A stretch of DNA of 39,504 bases from Pleomorphomonas sp. (GCA_030603685.1 JAUVXG010000021.1:1-39504); one strand, 5' to 3'; shown: positions 7,836-16,212, counted from the stretch's first letter. Translations and numbers: made by a program. The notes: generated by a model not told the origin, from the letters alone.

Positions 7836-7992
7836 GCCCGACTCCTTGCTTCTTAAATTCGTACGTTCTTATATAAACACTATACAGATATCGTCTCGAT
7901 CCGCACTTCTACGGCAGCTGGTTCCGGCCCTTGAGGGCCCCGTCCAACGGTGCACACCTTGCGCCGCTGCGCGAAGAGTGCGGCGGTTCTTG

Positions 7993-8013
7993 TTATGGGT
8001 ATTCTCCCAAAAT
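7993..8013. promoter_or_regulatory. Operator-like motif upstream of persulfide reductase
   Basis: TTATGGGTATTCTCCCAAAA contains GGG-N6-CCC symmetry. It shares the blocks TTATGGG and TATTCTC with the palindrome at 8661-8682. It lies about 160 bp upstream of the persulfide-reductase start. It is a candidate binding site for a common regulator of the neighbouring genes. Confidence 0.4.
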
Positions 8014-8117
8014 CCCGCGAACAAGATCGGGAAAGCCCTGTTCTCATTTGGTCTGCATCGGTCGGCTATCGCTTATCGAAAAGTGAGACAAAAGAGTGCA
8101 GTTGGGCGTCGGTGGGG

Positions 8118-8597
8118 TTATCGAGCAGTGCGGCAAAACTTACCCTTCGCCACGGCTAACCGCTTTTCTTCCAGCGAGAGACTAGCGGCCACTTGGAACA
8201 CGCCGTGACGCTCGCCGAGAAGCTTCGCGCCGACGCTCACATCACAACCCAAAGGGACCTCACGCAGGAAGCGCACTGTCATTTCGGCCGTTACGGCCGT
8301 TACACCCTGAGCGAACAGGCAATGAACCATCGCAGCGTCCAGAAGCGTTGAAATCACCCCGCCGTGCAGGATCCCTTCATAGCCCTGATACCGCCTTGCG
8401 GTCCTGAACGTCGCTTGAACGCCTCCCGCCTGGTCGGGCGTGAAGCGAAGCCCGTAACTCGGAAAATCTGGTCCGCCAATGCCGCAAACCATGCAGGCAG
8501 CGTGAGCTTGTCTCGTTCTTGCGTAAGGCTCGCTGGCAAGGGAAGCGGTGCCGGGGCATGCGTCTTCCGGCGGCTGTGGGTTCGCAGTTTCAAACAT
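8118..8597 (-). CDS. PaaI-type hotdog-fold thioesterase
   Basis: 159 residues with a single hotdog domain. The core pattern YEGILHGGVISTLLDAAMVHCL matches the PaaI/YigI thioesterase helix, with the HGG loop and the catalytic acidic residue one turn into the helix. The second half (VTAEMTVRFLREVPLG, AKLLGERHGVFQVAASL) is the usual beta-sheet. The N-terminal part has CMVCGIG, a Cys pair found in a subset of these proteins. They hydrolyse acyl-CoA thioesters. Placement between a CoA-persulfide reductase and the NifX/MinD module suggests clearance of an acyl-CoA or CoA-thiol side product. It is divergent from the NifX-like gene, sharing a 137-bp promoter region with a strong palindrome. Confidence 0.85.
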   Translation of the reverse strand: MFETANPQPPEDACPGTASLASEPYARTRQAHAACMVCGIGGPDFPSYGLRFTPDQAGGVQATFRTARRYQGYEGILHGGVISTLLDAAMVHCLFAQGVTAVTAEMTVRFLREVPLGCDVSVGAKLLGERHGVFQVAASLSLEEKRLAVAKGKFCRTAR

Positions 8598-8660
8598 CCT
8601 GGCTCTTTCTGTTATGAATGTATGTGCATAACCCGATTGTGCGGGCGCAGGTCAACCTAT

Positions 8661-8682
8661 ATTATGGGTATATTCTCATAAT
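8661..8682. promoter_or_regulatory. 22-bp palindrome in divergent thioesterase / NifX-like promoter
   Basis: ATTATGGGTAT (8661-8671) and ATTCTCATAAT (8672-8682) form an inverted repeat with 9 of 11 positions matching (outer ATTATG/CATAAT perfect). It sits 64 bp from the thioesterase start and 52 bp from the NifX-like start. A second copy of its core is at 7993-8013. It looks like a dimeric repressor or activator site; the regulator is not identified. Confidence 0.55.
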
Positions 8683-8734
8683 TCGCCGGGTCAGCGGGAC
8701 AGGCCAGTCATCAGCCAACAGCAGGAGCCGTACG

Positions 8735-9073
8735 ATGAAGGTCGTTTTCACCATGCAGGGCGATGGACGCGACGGCCTCCTCGACCGTCGGTTCGGGCGC
8801 GCCGAGACGTTCCTGGTTTACAACAGCGAGACGGACGAAAGGCGGCTGGTTGCCAACTCGGCCGTCGGCGCCGCAATGGGCGCCGGTCTCAAGGCGGCAG
8901 AGGCCATCGTCGCGCTGGGCGCCGTCGCACTGGTGACGGGCGAGTGCGGTGTCAAGGCCCTGCACGCTCTCCAACGGGCCGGCGTCAAGGTCTACTCCAC
9001 CGACAGCGCGACCTTTGCCGATGCTCTCGATGACCTGCGGCAGGGGAGCCTTCGTGAGGCGCATCCGGCATGA
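8735..9073 (+). CDS. NifX / dinitrogenase iron-molybdenum cofactor domain protein (orange-protein-like)
   Basis: 112 residues making up one NifX/NafY domain: MKVVFTMQGDG start, LLDRRFGRAETFLVYNSETDE, then GAGLKAAEAIVALGAVALVTGECG and GVKVYST. The domain binds metal-sulfur clusters in nitrogenase maturation proteins and in the Desulfovibrio orange protein (a Mo-Cu-S protein). The start at 8735 is chosen because AGGAG (8723-8727) lies 7 nt upstream and the domain begins at this Met. It overlaps the first MinD-type ATPase gene by four bases, and a second follows likewise. No nitrogenase genes are in the window, so a role in a metal-sulfur cluster complex outside nitrogen fixation is more likely. 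Confidence 0.85.
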   Translation: MKVVFTMQGDGRDGLLDRRFGRAETFLVYNSETDERRLVANSAVGAAMGAGLKAAEAIVALGAVALVTGECGVKALHALQRAGVKVYSTDSATFADALDDLRQGSLREAHPA

Positions 9074-9906
9074 GGATCGCCATCGCGTCGGGCAAAGGAG
9101 GCACCGGCAAGACCTCGGTTGCGGTCAATCTGGCAGCCATCGCCGGCCGCTCCGTCACGCTGGTCGATTGCGACGTGGAAGAGCCCAATGCCCATATCTT
9201 TCTGAAGGGTGCCGCTGCCACCACCGAGACGGTCTCGATGAAGGTTCCGGTCATCGATGAAGAGCGTTGCACCGGCTGCCGTACTTGCGTCGAGTTCTGC
9301 GGCTTCAACGCGTTGATCTCCTTTGGAGGCGCGCCGCTGTTCTTTCCTGACCTTTGCCACGGCTGCGGTGGCTGCCGCCTCGTCTGTCACGCCGGGGCCA
9401 TCGGTGAGGTGCCCCGCGCCCTCGGCGAGGTCAGACGCATCGATGCTGCCCCCTGCACTCTGGTGGAAGGCCGCCTGGAAGTGGGCGTGTCGTCACCGGT
9501 GTCGGTGATCAAGGCGACCAAGGCGGCCGCAAAGGGCGACTTTGTCATCTACGATGCGCCGCCGGGAACGTCCTGTCCGTTGGTCGCCACGCTACGCGAT
9601 GTCGATTACGTGCTGCTGGTCACCGAGCCGACACCGTTCGGCCTGTCCGACCTTCGCCTGACAGTGGAGGTCCTTCGCCAGATGAACGTGGAGTTCGGTG
9701 TCGTCATCAATCGCGCCGTCAAATCCGAGAGCCTGATCCACGACTACTGTCACCATGAAGCGATCGAGGTTTTGGGCGAGATCCCCGAAGACCGAAGAAT
9801 AGCTGAGGCGTATGCCGCCGGTCGGCTGATCGTCGACGCTCTTCCGGGCTACCGCCTGCTGTTTCGTTCGATCCTGGAAGCCTGCCTGGAGAGGGTGACG
9901 GCATGA
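9070..9906 (+). CDS. MinD/Mrp-family ATPase with inserted ferredoxin domain (1)
   Basis: A 278-residue P-loop ATPase of the deviant Walker A class (SGKGGTGKTS, residues 7-16, with the signature Lys9). DCDVEEPN follows and YDAPPGTSCP is the switch region. Between them is a 2x[4Fe-4S] ferredoxin insert at about residues 58-112, with CTGCRTCVEFC and CHGCGGCRLVC. Proteins of this build assemble or transfer metal-sulfur clusters. Two of them beside a NifX-domain protein is the arrangement of the orange-protein complex genes in sulfate reducers and of related anaerobe loci. ATGA overlaps at both ends show tight coupling with the NifX-like gene and the second ATPase. Confidence 0.88.
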   Translation: MRIAIASGKGGTGKTSVAVNLAAIAGRSVTLVDCDVEEPNAHIFLKGAAATTETVSMKVPVIDEERCTGCRTCVEFCGFNALISFGGAPLFFPDLCHGCGGCRLVCHAGAIGEVPRALGEVRRIDAAPCTLVEGRLEVGVSSPVSVIKATKAAAKGDFVIYDAPPGTSCPLVATLRDVDYVLLVTEPTPFGLSDLRLTVEVLRQMNVEFGVVINRAVKSESLIHDYCHHEAIEVLGEIPEDRRIAEAYAAGRLIVDALPGYRLLFRSILEACLERVTA

Positions 9907-10793
9907 AGGAGCTGATCATTCTTTCGGGCAAGGGCGGAACGGGCAAAACCAGTCTGACCGCCTGCTTTGCATCTCTGGCGCGCCCCGCCGTGCTGGCGGA
10001 TTGCGATGTCGACGCCGCCAACCTTCATCTGATCCTCGCGCCCGAGACCGAGCGTTGCGAAACCTTCAGTGCCGGCCGGGAAGCGCATGTTCGGGCCGAT
10101 GCTTGCCGTGGCTGTGGGCGGTGCGTCGCCGCCTGCCGCTTCGACGCCATGAGATTGGCTGGCCTACACGGCACGGCCACGGTCGATCCGCTCGGTTGCG
10201 AAGGGTGCGGCGTTTGCGCTTTCGTCTGCCCGACCGACGCGATCGCCTTCAAGGAGCGCATGGTGGGATCGGTCATGACCTCGCGGACGCGGTGTGGCGC
10301 CATGGCCCATGCCCGTCTCACGCCCGGGTCCGACAACTCCGGCAAGCTCGTCTCCTGGGTTCGCCAGCAGGCGCGTCGACTGTCGGTGGAGGAGAAGTGC
10401 CAGCTTGTTCTGATCGACGGGCCTCCCGGTCTCGCCTGTCCGACGATGGCGGCGCTTGCCGGGTGCTCGCATGCTCTGATCGTGATCGAGCCGACGATGT
10501 CCGGCTTGCACGACCTTGATCGCATCCTTGCGCTCACACAGCATTTCGAGGTGTCGACTTCCGTCTGCGTCAACAAATGGGACATAGATGCGGAAAAGAG
10601 CGTCGCCGTCGAACGGCGCGTCCGGGCCGCAGGGGGGCATTTCGCTGGGCGCGTACGTTACGACAGCGGCGTCACGCAGGCTCAGATGCGCGCGCGGACG
10701 GCCGTGGAGGACGATACGGCCTCAGCCGCGGACATCCGCTCGGTTTGGCGGCAGGTGGCGGGGCAGATTGCGATGGCCGAGACTGGGTATTGA
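9903..10793 (+). CDS. MinD/Mrp-family ATPase with inserted ferredoxin domain (2)
   Basis: 296 residues and a paralogue of the preceding gene. The deviant Walker A is SGKGGTGKTS (8-17), followed by DCDVDAANLHL. The ferredoxin insert has CRGCGRCVAAC and CEGCGVCAFVC followed by Pro, as in bacterial 2[4Fe-4S] ferredoxins. The ATPase core continues with LIDGPPGLACP and VCVNKWDID. The sequence is divergent enough from its partner to suggest a heterodimer instead of a recent duplication. The pair likely uses ATP hydrolysis to load or move a metal-sulfur cluster for the NifX-like protein. It is the last gene of the three-gene unit; a 409-bp non-coding region follows. Confidence 0.88.
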   Translation: MKELIILSGKGGTGKTSLTACFASLARPAVLADCDVDAANLHLILAPETERCETFSAGREAHVRADACRGCGRCVAACRFDAMRLAGLHGTATVDPLGCEGCGVCAFVCPTDAIAFKERMVGSVMTSRTRCGAMAHARLTPGSDNSGKLVSWVRQQARRLSVEEKCQLVLIDGPPGLACPTMAALAGCSHALIVIEPTMSGLHDLDRILALTQHFEVSTSVCVNKWDIDAEKSVAVERRVRAAGGHFAGRVRYDSGVTQAQMRARTAVEDDTASAADIRSVWRQVAGQIAMAETGY

Positions 10794-11202
10794 ACGTTGC
10801 GCATTGATGCTGGCTAGACGGCAGCCACTCGCCTGTCCTGACAATGCGACGTCGAGTAGGGGCTTTCGCAACGTCAGCCAACTCGTTGCTATGCCCCTCA
10901 CAAAGCACTTTGAGCTGAAATGCCCGTCAAATGGTATGCGAAGCAGTGAAATAACATTACCTGGTAATACAACAAATAAACCGGGACATAGACTTAAGTG
11001 AAATTTAACAATGCGAAAGCATATTAGTTTATCAGTGTTCGAAGGTTCGTGCGGATCGCTCGTTTCCGGAAAAACAGTGCTTGCTTGATGCGGGTCTGAT
11101 GCTTGCTTGATGCGGATCATAACTGCGTAATGCATATACTAAACTTTCTGTAAGTTATTTTTCACTCTTCGCGTTATGCGCGAACAGAGCGTCCGGCGAT
11201 AA
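10794..11202. other. AT-richer intergenic region upstream of chemoreceptor
   Basis: About 409 bp with no convincing gene in any frame. It is clearly richer in A/T than its surroundings, notably 10940-11030 and 11120-11170. It holds two 16-bp direct repeats (11078-11093 and 11100-11115) and a possible -10 element TATACT (11135-11140), with no well-spaced -35. It probably carries the chemoreceptor promoter. No RNA gene or transposon end was recognised. Confidence 0.45.
11078..11115. repeat. Two 16-bp direct repeats, 22-bp period
   Basis: TGCTTGCTTGATGCGG occurs at 11078-11093 and again at 11100-11115. The following bases (GTC, ATC) also partly match, giving a 22-bp period, about two helical turns. 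A shorter echo (GTGCGGATC) is at 11050-11058. Position about 90-125 bp before the chemoreceptor start suggests a regulator-binding tandem site. Confidence 0.5.
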
Positions 11203-11214
11203 ATGGGGGCCACC

Positions 11215-13161
11215 ATGACCAGTATTCGCGCGCGCCTTCTGACGACAATCCTGTCTTTGGCGCTTCTGGGCGCCCTTTCCATCGTGCTTGGTGCACGCTG
11301 GATGTCCGGGGATCTGACAGCGGTCGCGCTCGATCGTGAGGTGAAGAACGCACAGTTCCAGCTCCAGGCCGAGATCGAGGCCCACAGCCGGCAGGCGTTG
11401 CTTCTTGCCAAGGTCGTTGCCGGGCAAACCAACGTTCAGGCCATGTTGGCGACCCGGAATCGCGATGGACTGGCCGCTCAGTTCGTTCCGGAGTTCGCCG
11501 AGCTCAAGAAGCAATACGGAATCCAGCAGTTCCAGTTTCATCTGGCGCCGGCCACCGCCTTCTTTCGCGTCCATCAGCCTGCCAAGTTCGATGACGATCT
11601 CTCCTCCTTCCGCAAGACGGTTGTCGAGACGAACACCACCCTCGAACCGGCTGTTGGTCTGGAAGGCGGTGTCGGCGGTATCGGCATTCGCGGCGTCGTT
11701 CCGGTGTTCAGTGACGGCAAGCATGTGGGATCGGTGGAGTTCGGCCTTGGCTTCGAAGAGCTGTTCGTCAGCGACTTCTCGCGCAAGACCGGTTACCCCC
11801 TCGCCATCATTCTCCTGAAGGAGGGCAAGGACGGCAAGAAAGGTGTGATCGGAAACCAACTTCCGGATGGAATGGATCCGGAAACCGTTCTGGCCGAGAC
11901 GAAGTCGGGCGGTATCGACTCTACGGATGGTCGCTATTTTCTGTCCCAGACCACGGTGTCCGACTATTCCGGCAAGCCTATCGCGACGGCCATCATCGCC
12001 GTCGATCGGAGCATGTACCAAGCGATTGCCGACAAGGCGCGCAATGTCGGCCTGGCAATCGGCCTTCTGCTGCTGGTGATCGCCGGCGGTGCCCTCGTCT
12101 ACGTCAATCAGGGCCTGCTGCGCCCCCTGCGCTGTGCCACCCAGCACATCGCCCGTCTTGCCGGCGGCGAGACCGATTTCGAAGTCCGCAACGCCGATCG
12201 GTCCGATGAAATCGGCGGCATTCTCCGGGCGTTGGTGGTGTTCCGGGACAACCGCATCGAACAGGAGAAGCTGAAGTCGCAGCAACAGGCCGAGAGCGAG
12301 GAAAAGCTGTTGCGCCAGCAGCGCGTCGACCAGCTGATAGGAGCCTTCCACGGCATTGCCGGCAGTCTTCTGGCGGGAATGGACCGTGAGCACGCCACTC
12401 TTCTCGAAGCCGCGCACTCCATGGAACAGATCGCAGGCGCCAGCCTGGAGCAGGCGGAATCGGCGATTGAAGCTTCGCGCCAGACCTCCGGCGGCGTCGC
12501 ATCGGTGGCCAGTAGCTCGGAGGAACTGTCGTCCTCCATCGACGAGATCGGTGCCCAGGCCCTGCGAGCCACCGAGATCGTCACTCGGGCGACGCATGAT
12601 ACCGAGCGCAGCAACAGTCAGATCGCCTCGCTGGCCGAGGCGGCCAACAAGATCGGCCAGGTCATCACCCTCATCCAGACCATCGCCGCCCAGACCAACC
12701 TCCTGGCCCTCAACGCCACCATCGAGGCGGCTCGGGCCGGTGAGGCCGGCAAGGGCTTCGCCGTGGTCGCGGCCGAAGTGAAACTGCTCGCCGACCAGAC
12801 CTCCAAGGCCACCGAGGAGATTGCCGCGCACGTTCAGGCGATCCAGATGTCGACCGGCGAGGCTGTCGACGCCATTTCGGCGATCGCAACGACCATGGGC
12901 GAGGCCAACCAGTATACCGAGGCCATCGCCTCGGCGGTGACCGAGCAGAGCGCCGCCACCGCGGAAATCAGCTCCAACATCCAGACGGTCGCCACCAAGA
13001 CCGACTCCATGGTCGACAGCATCGGCCGCCTGGAGCAGTCGGTCAACGCCACCAACGGCGCCGCGACATCGGTTCTCATCGCCACCACCGAAGCGTTGCG
13101 CAGCAGTTCCAGCCTCAAGGAGGAGATCGAGCGTTTCCTCAGCGAGGTCGCCGCCGCCTGA
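11215..13161 (+). CDS. Methyl-accepting chemotaxis protein with periplasmic Cache domain
   Basis: About 648 residues. The first membrane helix is at about residues 6-28 ([19 protein letters not shown]). The periplasmic sensor of about 250 residues has the double-Cache pattern LQFHL-like [29 protein letters not shown] and [22 protein letters not shown] (dCache_3 type). The second helix is [21 protein letters not shown], then HAMP ([23 protein letters not shown]) and a signalling domain with the hairpin tip [20 protein letters not shown]. An in-frame ATG at 11203 is a possible earlier start. I prefer 11215 because GGGGG lies just upstream and the membrane helix follows directly. The ligand is unknown. 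Its place between the NifX/MinD unit and the octaheme cytochrome hints at taxis toward an electron acceptor or sulfur compound. Confidence 0.85.
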   Translation: MTSIRARLLTTILSLALLGALSIVLGARWMSGDLTAVALDREVKNAQFQLQAEIEAHSRQALLLAKVVAGQTNVQAMLATRNRDGLAAQFVPEFAELKKQYGIQQFQFHLAPATAFFRVHQPAKFDDDLSSFRKTVVETNTTLEPAVGLEGGVGGIGIRGVVPVFSDGKHVGSVEFGLGFEELFVSDFSRKTGYPLAIILLKEGKDGKKGVIGNQLPDGMDPETVLAETKSGGIDSTDGRYFLSQTTVSDYSGKPIATAIIAVDRSMYQAIADKARNVGLAIGLLLLVIAGGALVYVNQGLLRPLRCATQHIARLAGGETDFEVRNADRSDEIGGILRALVVFRDNRIEQEKLKSQQQAESEEKLLRQQRVDQLIGAFHGIAGSLLAGMDREHATLLEAAHSMEQIAGASLEQAESAIEASRQTSGGVASVASSSEELSSSIDEIGAQALRATEIVTRATHDTERSNSQIASLAEAANKIGQVITLIQTIAAQTNLLALNATIEAARAGEAGKGFAVVAAEVKLLADQTSKATEEIAAHVQAIQMSTGEAVDAISAIATTMGEANQYTEAIASAVTEQSAATAEISSNIQTVATKTDSMVDSIGRLEQSVNATNGAATSVLIATTEALRSSSSLKEEIERFLSEVAAA

Positions 13162-13181
13162 CGTGTCTCGCGCGGTCGGCG

Positions 13182-13194
13182 GACAACAATTGTC
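13182..13194. promoter_or_regulatory. Short palindrome upstream of octaheme cytochrome
   Basis: GACAA (13182-13186) and TTGTC (13190-13194) form a perfect inverted repeat around CAA, 85 bp before the cytochrome start. It does not match an FNR or Dnr consensus (TTGAN-N4-NTCAA). It is a weak candidate operator. Confidence 0.25.
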
Positions 13195-13278
13195 AATGAC
13201 GGATGGAACGCGGCCGGCCATGCTGTCGCGCATGGAGTTGCCGACGCCATCGTGGCGGTGAAATGCGGCGGGAATGTC

Positions 13279-14838
13279 ATGTCCCCACGAGCGGTTCTGC
13301 GGGTTGTCGCGTTCCTCGTTGCCAGTTCGGCATTCGCCGCCGCCGCGGCGGGCACCGCCGATCACTCGAGGTTCGGCGTCCTCAAGGGGCCGTTCGCCAC
13401 AGCAGAGGACGTCACCAAGGCTTGCTCGACCTGCCACACCGAAGCGGCCGGCGAGGTGAAGAAATCGATCCACTGGACCTGGGACGGGACGAACTCCTTT
13501 ACCGGCCAGAGACTCGGCAAGCCCCGGATCATGAACAGCTTCTGCGGCTCGCCGATCTCCAACGAGCCGCGCTGCACTTCCTGTCACGCCGGCTACGGCT
13601 GGACCGACCTGCGCATGACCCCGGAAGAGAATGGCGCGACGGTCGATTGTCTGGCCTGCCATGACGGGTCCGGTACCTACAAAAAGACCGCGACGGATGC
13701 CGGCCATCCGCTTTACTCGCCGCGTGTCATTGGCGGCGTCACGGTCGAGCCGCCGGATCTCGCCAAGGCGGCCATGAGCGTCGGCCCGTCGCAGCGGGAG
13801 AATTGCGGCGCATGCCATTTCAATGGCGGCGGCGGCGATGGCGTCAAGCATGGCGACCTCGACAGTTCGCTGACCGACCCGCCGCGCGATCTCGACGTGC
13901 ACATGGCTGCCGATGGCGCCAACATGGCCTGTTCGACCTGCCATACCTTCAACGCCCACATCCCCTCCGGCTCGCGCTATATGACGACGGCGGTCGATCG
14001 GCACGGCCTTGATCTGCCGCACGACGACCACAGCCGCGCGACCTGCGAGTCCTGTCACGGCTCGACACCGCATGCCGAAGCCAAGATCAACGATCACACC
14101 GACCGTGTCGCCTGCCAGAGCTGCCACATTCCCGAGTTCGCCCGCGGCGGCGTCGCCACCAAGACGCTCTGGGACTGGTCGACCGCCGGCCGCAAGGATG
14201 CGAACGGCAAGCCCGTCTACATCAAGGACGAGCACGACCATCTCGTCTACTCGGCCGAGAAAGGCGACTTTGCCTACGGCGAGAACGTCCGTCCGGCCTA
14301 TCTCTGGTACAACGGCACGATCGAGCAGACCGCGATCACCGACAAGCTCGACGGCAAGGTCAAGGACGGCGTCCTGACGCTCAACCGCATCGGCGGCAGC
14401 CCGACGGACGGCAAGTCGCGCATCTGGCCGTTCAAGGAGATGAAGGGCAAGCAACCCTACGATCCGGAGCTCAACACGCTGGTCGTCAATCATGTCTTCG
14501 GAAAGGACGACAGCGCCTTCTGGACCAACTTCGACTATCCCAAGGCAATCGCCTTCGGCATGAACTACGCCGGGCTGCCGTGGAGCGGCAAGTTCGGCTT
14601 CATCGAAACGCGCATGTACTGGCCGATCACCCACATGGTCGCTCCGAAGGAGAAGGCCGTCCCCTGTTCGGACTGCCACACCCGCGATCCCGAGGGGCGT
14701 CTCGCCGGGCTCGGTGGCTTCTACATGCCCGGCCGCGACGGCTCGCGACTGCTCGGCATTGTCGGCTATCTCGCCCTGTTCGGTGTGGTCGTCCATGGCG
14801 GCCTGAGGATCGTCCTCAGGGGAGGGCGCCGGTCATGA
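13279..14838 (+). CDS. Octaheme c-type cytochrome, tetrathionate reductase (Otr) family
   Basis: 519 residues with an N-terminal Sec signal peptide (RAVLRVVAFLVASSAFAAAAAG). There are exactly eight CxxCH haem sites: CSTCH, CTSCH, CLACH, CGACH, CSTCH, CESCH, CQSCH and CSDCH. Other family hallmarks are WTWDGTNSFTGQRLGK, MNSFCGSPISNEPRC and AYLWYNGTIEQ. A C-terminal membrane helix (LLGIVGYLALFGVVVHGGL) anchors it to the inner membrane facing the periplasm. Shewanella Otr reduces tetrathionate and also nitrite and hydroxylamine in vitro; the physiological substrate here is unproven. The start at 13279 is preferred over GTG 13252 because the signal peptide begins there. It overlaps the cytochrome b gene by four bases, so the pair forms a quinol-to-haem electron route. 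Confidence 0.9.
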   Translation: MSPRAVLRVVAFLVASSAFAAAAAGTADHSRFGVLKGPFATAEDVTKACSTCHTEAAGEVKKSIHWTWDGTNSFTGQRLGKPRIMNSFCGSPISNEPRCTSCHAGYGWTDLRMTPEENGATVDCLACHDGSGTYKKTATDAGHPLYSPRVIGGVTVEPPDLAKAAMSVGPSQRENCGACHFNGGGGDGVKHGDLDSSLTDPPRDLDVHMAADGANMACSTCHTFNAHIPSGSRYMTTAVDRHGLDLPHDDHSRATCESCHGSTPHAEAKINDHTDRVACQSCHIPEFARGGVATKTLWDWSTAGRKDANGKPVYIKDEHDHLVYSAEKGDFAYGENVRPAYLWYNGTIEQTAITDKLDGKVKDGVLTLNRIGGSPTDGKSRIWPFKEMKGKQPYDPELNTLVVNHVFGKDDSAFWTNFDYPKAIAFGMNYAGLPWSGKFGFIETRMYWPITHMVAPKEKAVPCSDCHTRDPEGRLAGLGGFYMPGRDGSRLLGIVGYLALFGVVVHGGLRIVLRGGRRS

Positions 14839-15488
14839 GCCATAAACGCGAGGTGATGATCTACACGCGCTACGAGCGCTTCTGGCACTGGTCGCAGGCA
14901 GTCCTCGTCTTCACCCTGTTCTTCACCGGTCTTGCCATTCATGGCACTCACGACCTTGTTCCGTTCGGTCTCGCGGTCAAGATCCACACGAACGCGGCCC
15001 TGTTGCTGATCGCGCTCTGGGTGTTCACGACCTTCTGGAACTTCACCACCGGACAGTGGCGCCAGTATCTCTTCAAGAAGGGGGTGTTCAGGGTCATCCG
15101 CTTCTACGCTTGGGGCATTCTCTTCGGCGAGCCACATCCCTACAAGAAATCCCTGCAACGCAAGCAGAACGCCCTGCAGTCGCTGGCCTACATGACCTTC
15201 ATGACGCTGATCGGGCCCGCCCTGTGGTCGACCGGCATCGCCTATTTTCTCTACAACTCCTGGAGCCACTACGCCTGGGCGGGGACCGGGCTCTGGGCCG
15301 TTGCGTTGCTGCACACCGCCGCGGCCTTCGCCATGGGGGCCTTCGTCATCGTGCATGTCTACATGACGACGACCGGCAAGACGCCGCTCCACTACGTCAG
15401 GACGATGGTCACCGGCTATGACAGCATCGAGCTGACCGAGGTCGAGGAAGCCTACATCGAGGAGACGAAATCGACGGAGATGCGGTGA
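14835..15488 (+). CDS. Membrane cytochrome b subunit for octaheme cytochrome
   Basis: 217 residues with four main membrane helices and the di-haem cytochrome b561/formate-dehydrogenase-gamma pattern. Candidate haem-ligand histidines are His18 (RYERFWHW), in KIHTNAALLL, in LLHTAAAFAMG and in VIVHVYMTTTGKTPL. It would oxidise quinol and pass electrons to the octaheme partner, whose gene stop overlaps this start (ATGA). The C-terminal tail (about 25 residues, Glu-rich) is cytoplasmic. It converges, with a four-base gap, on the FNR-like regulator gene. Confidence 0.86.
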   Translation: MSHKREVMIYTRYERFWHWSQAVLVFTLFFTGLAIHGTHDLVPFGLAVKIHTNAALLLIALWVFTTFWNFTTGQWRQYLFKKGVFRVIRFYAWGILFGEPHPYKKSLQRKQNALQSLAYMTFMTLIGPALWSTGIAYFLYNSWSHYAWAGTGLWAVALLHTAAAFAMGAFVIVHVYMTTTGKTPLHYVRTMVTGYDSIELTEVEEAYIEETKSTEMR

Positions 15489-15492
15489 TCGA

Positions 15493-16212
15493 TCACTCGC
15501 CACCGGCTGCCAGGCGGGCGAGTATCGTGACGTTGCAGCGGCAGCGCCCCGGCGATACGTCTACGATCGCGCCATTCCGGCGGAAATCGGTCACCATCCT
15601 GCTGGCGTGCTCCGGCGTTACCGCGAGCATGGCGCCCAGATCTTCGCGCGAGAACAGGGGGGCCAGGCCGTTGGCGTCGACCATGCGGCGGAGCAGGCGG
15701 GACAAGCGCTGCGGCGCCTTGCCGGTGGAGAGCTCGGTCAGCCACGCATCGGCCTCTTCCAGGGCTATTTGCCAGCGGCGCATCAGTTGATCGTGCAGGG
15801 CGGGGGTGGTTCGACGCAGGCCGTCGATGGCCGCCGTCGAGATCCTGCACACTGCCGCCCGCTCCAGACCGACGGCGCTATGCCCGTAGGCGTCTCCCAC
15901 CAGCGCCTCGAGGCCGAATGTGCAGGATGGCTTCAGGAGGCGAACGATCCGTTGCTGACCGTCGGGCAGGAAACGCAAGTGCTTGATGTAGCCGGATCGC
16001 AACGTGAAGACGGACGAGCGCCGCTCGCCGGTCGAATAGATGACGTCACCGACCGCGTATTCGGCTTCTTCGACCTGGCGAAGGAGCCCATCGAGACGGT
16101 CGGTGGGCAGGATGCCGAATAGCGAGCGCTGGCGCACCGGACAAACCTCGCAACGACTGCCATGGCCGAACGTTGGCGTCGCTTCGTGTCTGTTCGGTAT
16201 TTCCAGCATCAT
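15493..16212 (-). CDS. Crp/Fnr family regulator with partial Fe-S cysteine set
   Basis: 239 residues with a cNMP-fold sensor (DVIYSTGERRSSVFTLRSGYIKHL, residues about 56-80) and a winged helix near the C-terminus (SREDLGAMLAVTPEHASRMVTDFRRNGAI). Cysteines at 21, 24 and 122 correspond to three of the four FNR [4Fe-4S] ligands (E. coli 20, 23, 122). The equivalent of E. coli Cys29 is missing (Ser30); Cys97 could substitute or not. It sits tail to tail with the octaheme cytochrome operon and is the natural candidate for its oxygen or redox control. Two adjacent ATGs (16210-16212 and 16207-16209) could start translation. The family is certain; the sensing mode is inferred. Confidence 0.87.
   Translation of the reverse strand: MMLEIPNRHEATPTFGHGSRCEVCPVRQRSLFGILPTDRLDGLLRQVEEAEYAVGDVIYSTGERRSSVFTLRSGYIKHLRFLPDGQQRIVRLLKPSCTFGLEALVGDAYGHSAVGLERAAVCRISTAAIDGLRRTTPALHDQLMRRWQIALEEADAWLTELSTGKAPQRLSRLLRRMVDANGLAPLFSREDLGAMLAVTPEHASRMVTDFRRNGAIVDVSPGRCRCNVTILARLAAGGE

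Noticed and set aside
7926-7939. Short GGCCC/GGGCC hairpin considered as a terminator for the thioesterase gene
   Set aside because: Five-base stem, no T-run, and nearly 180 bp from the gene end.
8735-10793. Idea that the NifX/MinD genes mark a nitrogen-fixation cluster
   Set aside because: No nifH, nifD, nifK, nifE, nifN or nifB is in the window and neighbours are sulfur/redox genes. 'Nif11' in region A is only a leader-family name.
13182-13194. Palindrome before the octaheme gene considered as an FNR box
   Set aside because: GACAA-N3-TTGTC does not fit TTGAT-N4-ATCAA in either sequence or spacing.
11155-14796. A 1213-codon open frame on the minus strand
   Set aside because: It is antisense to the chemoreceptor and octaheme cytochrome, whose sequences are unmistakable. 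Its translation has no recognisable domain and odd composition (Gly/Arg/Asp-rich), a GC-rich third-position artefact.
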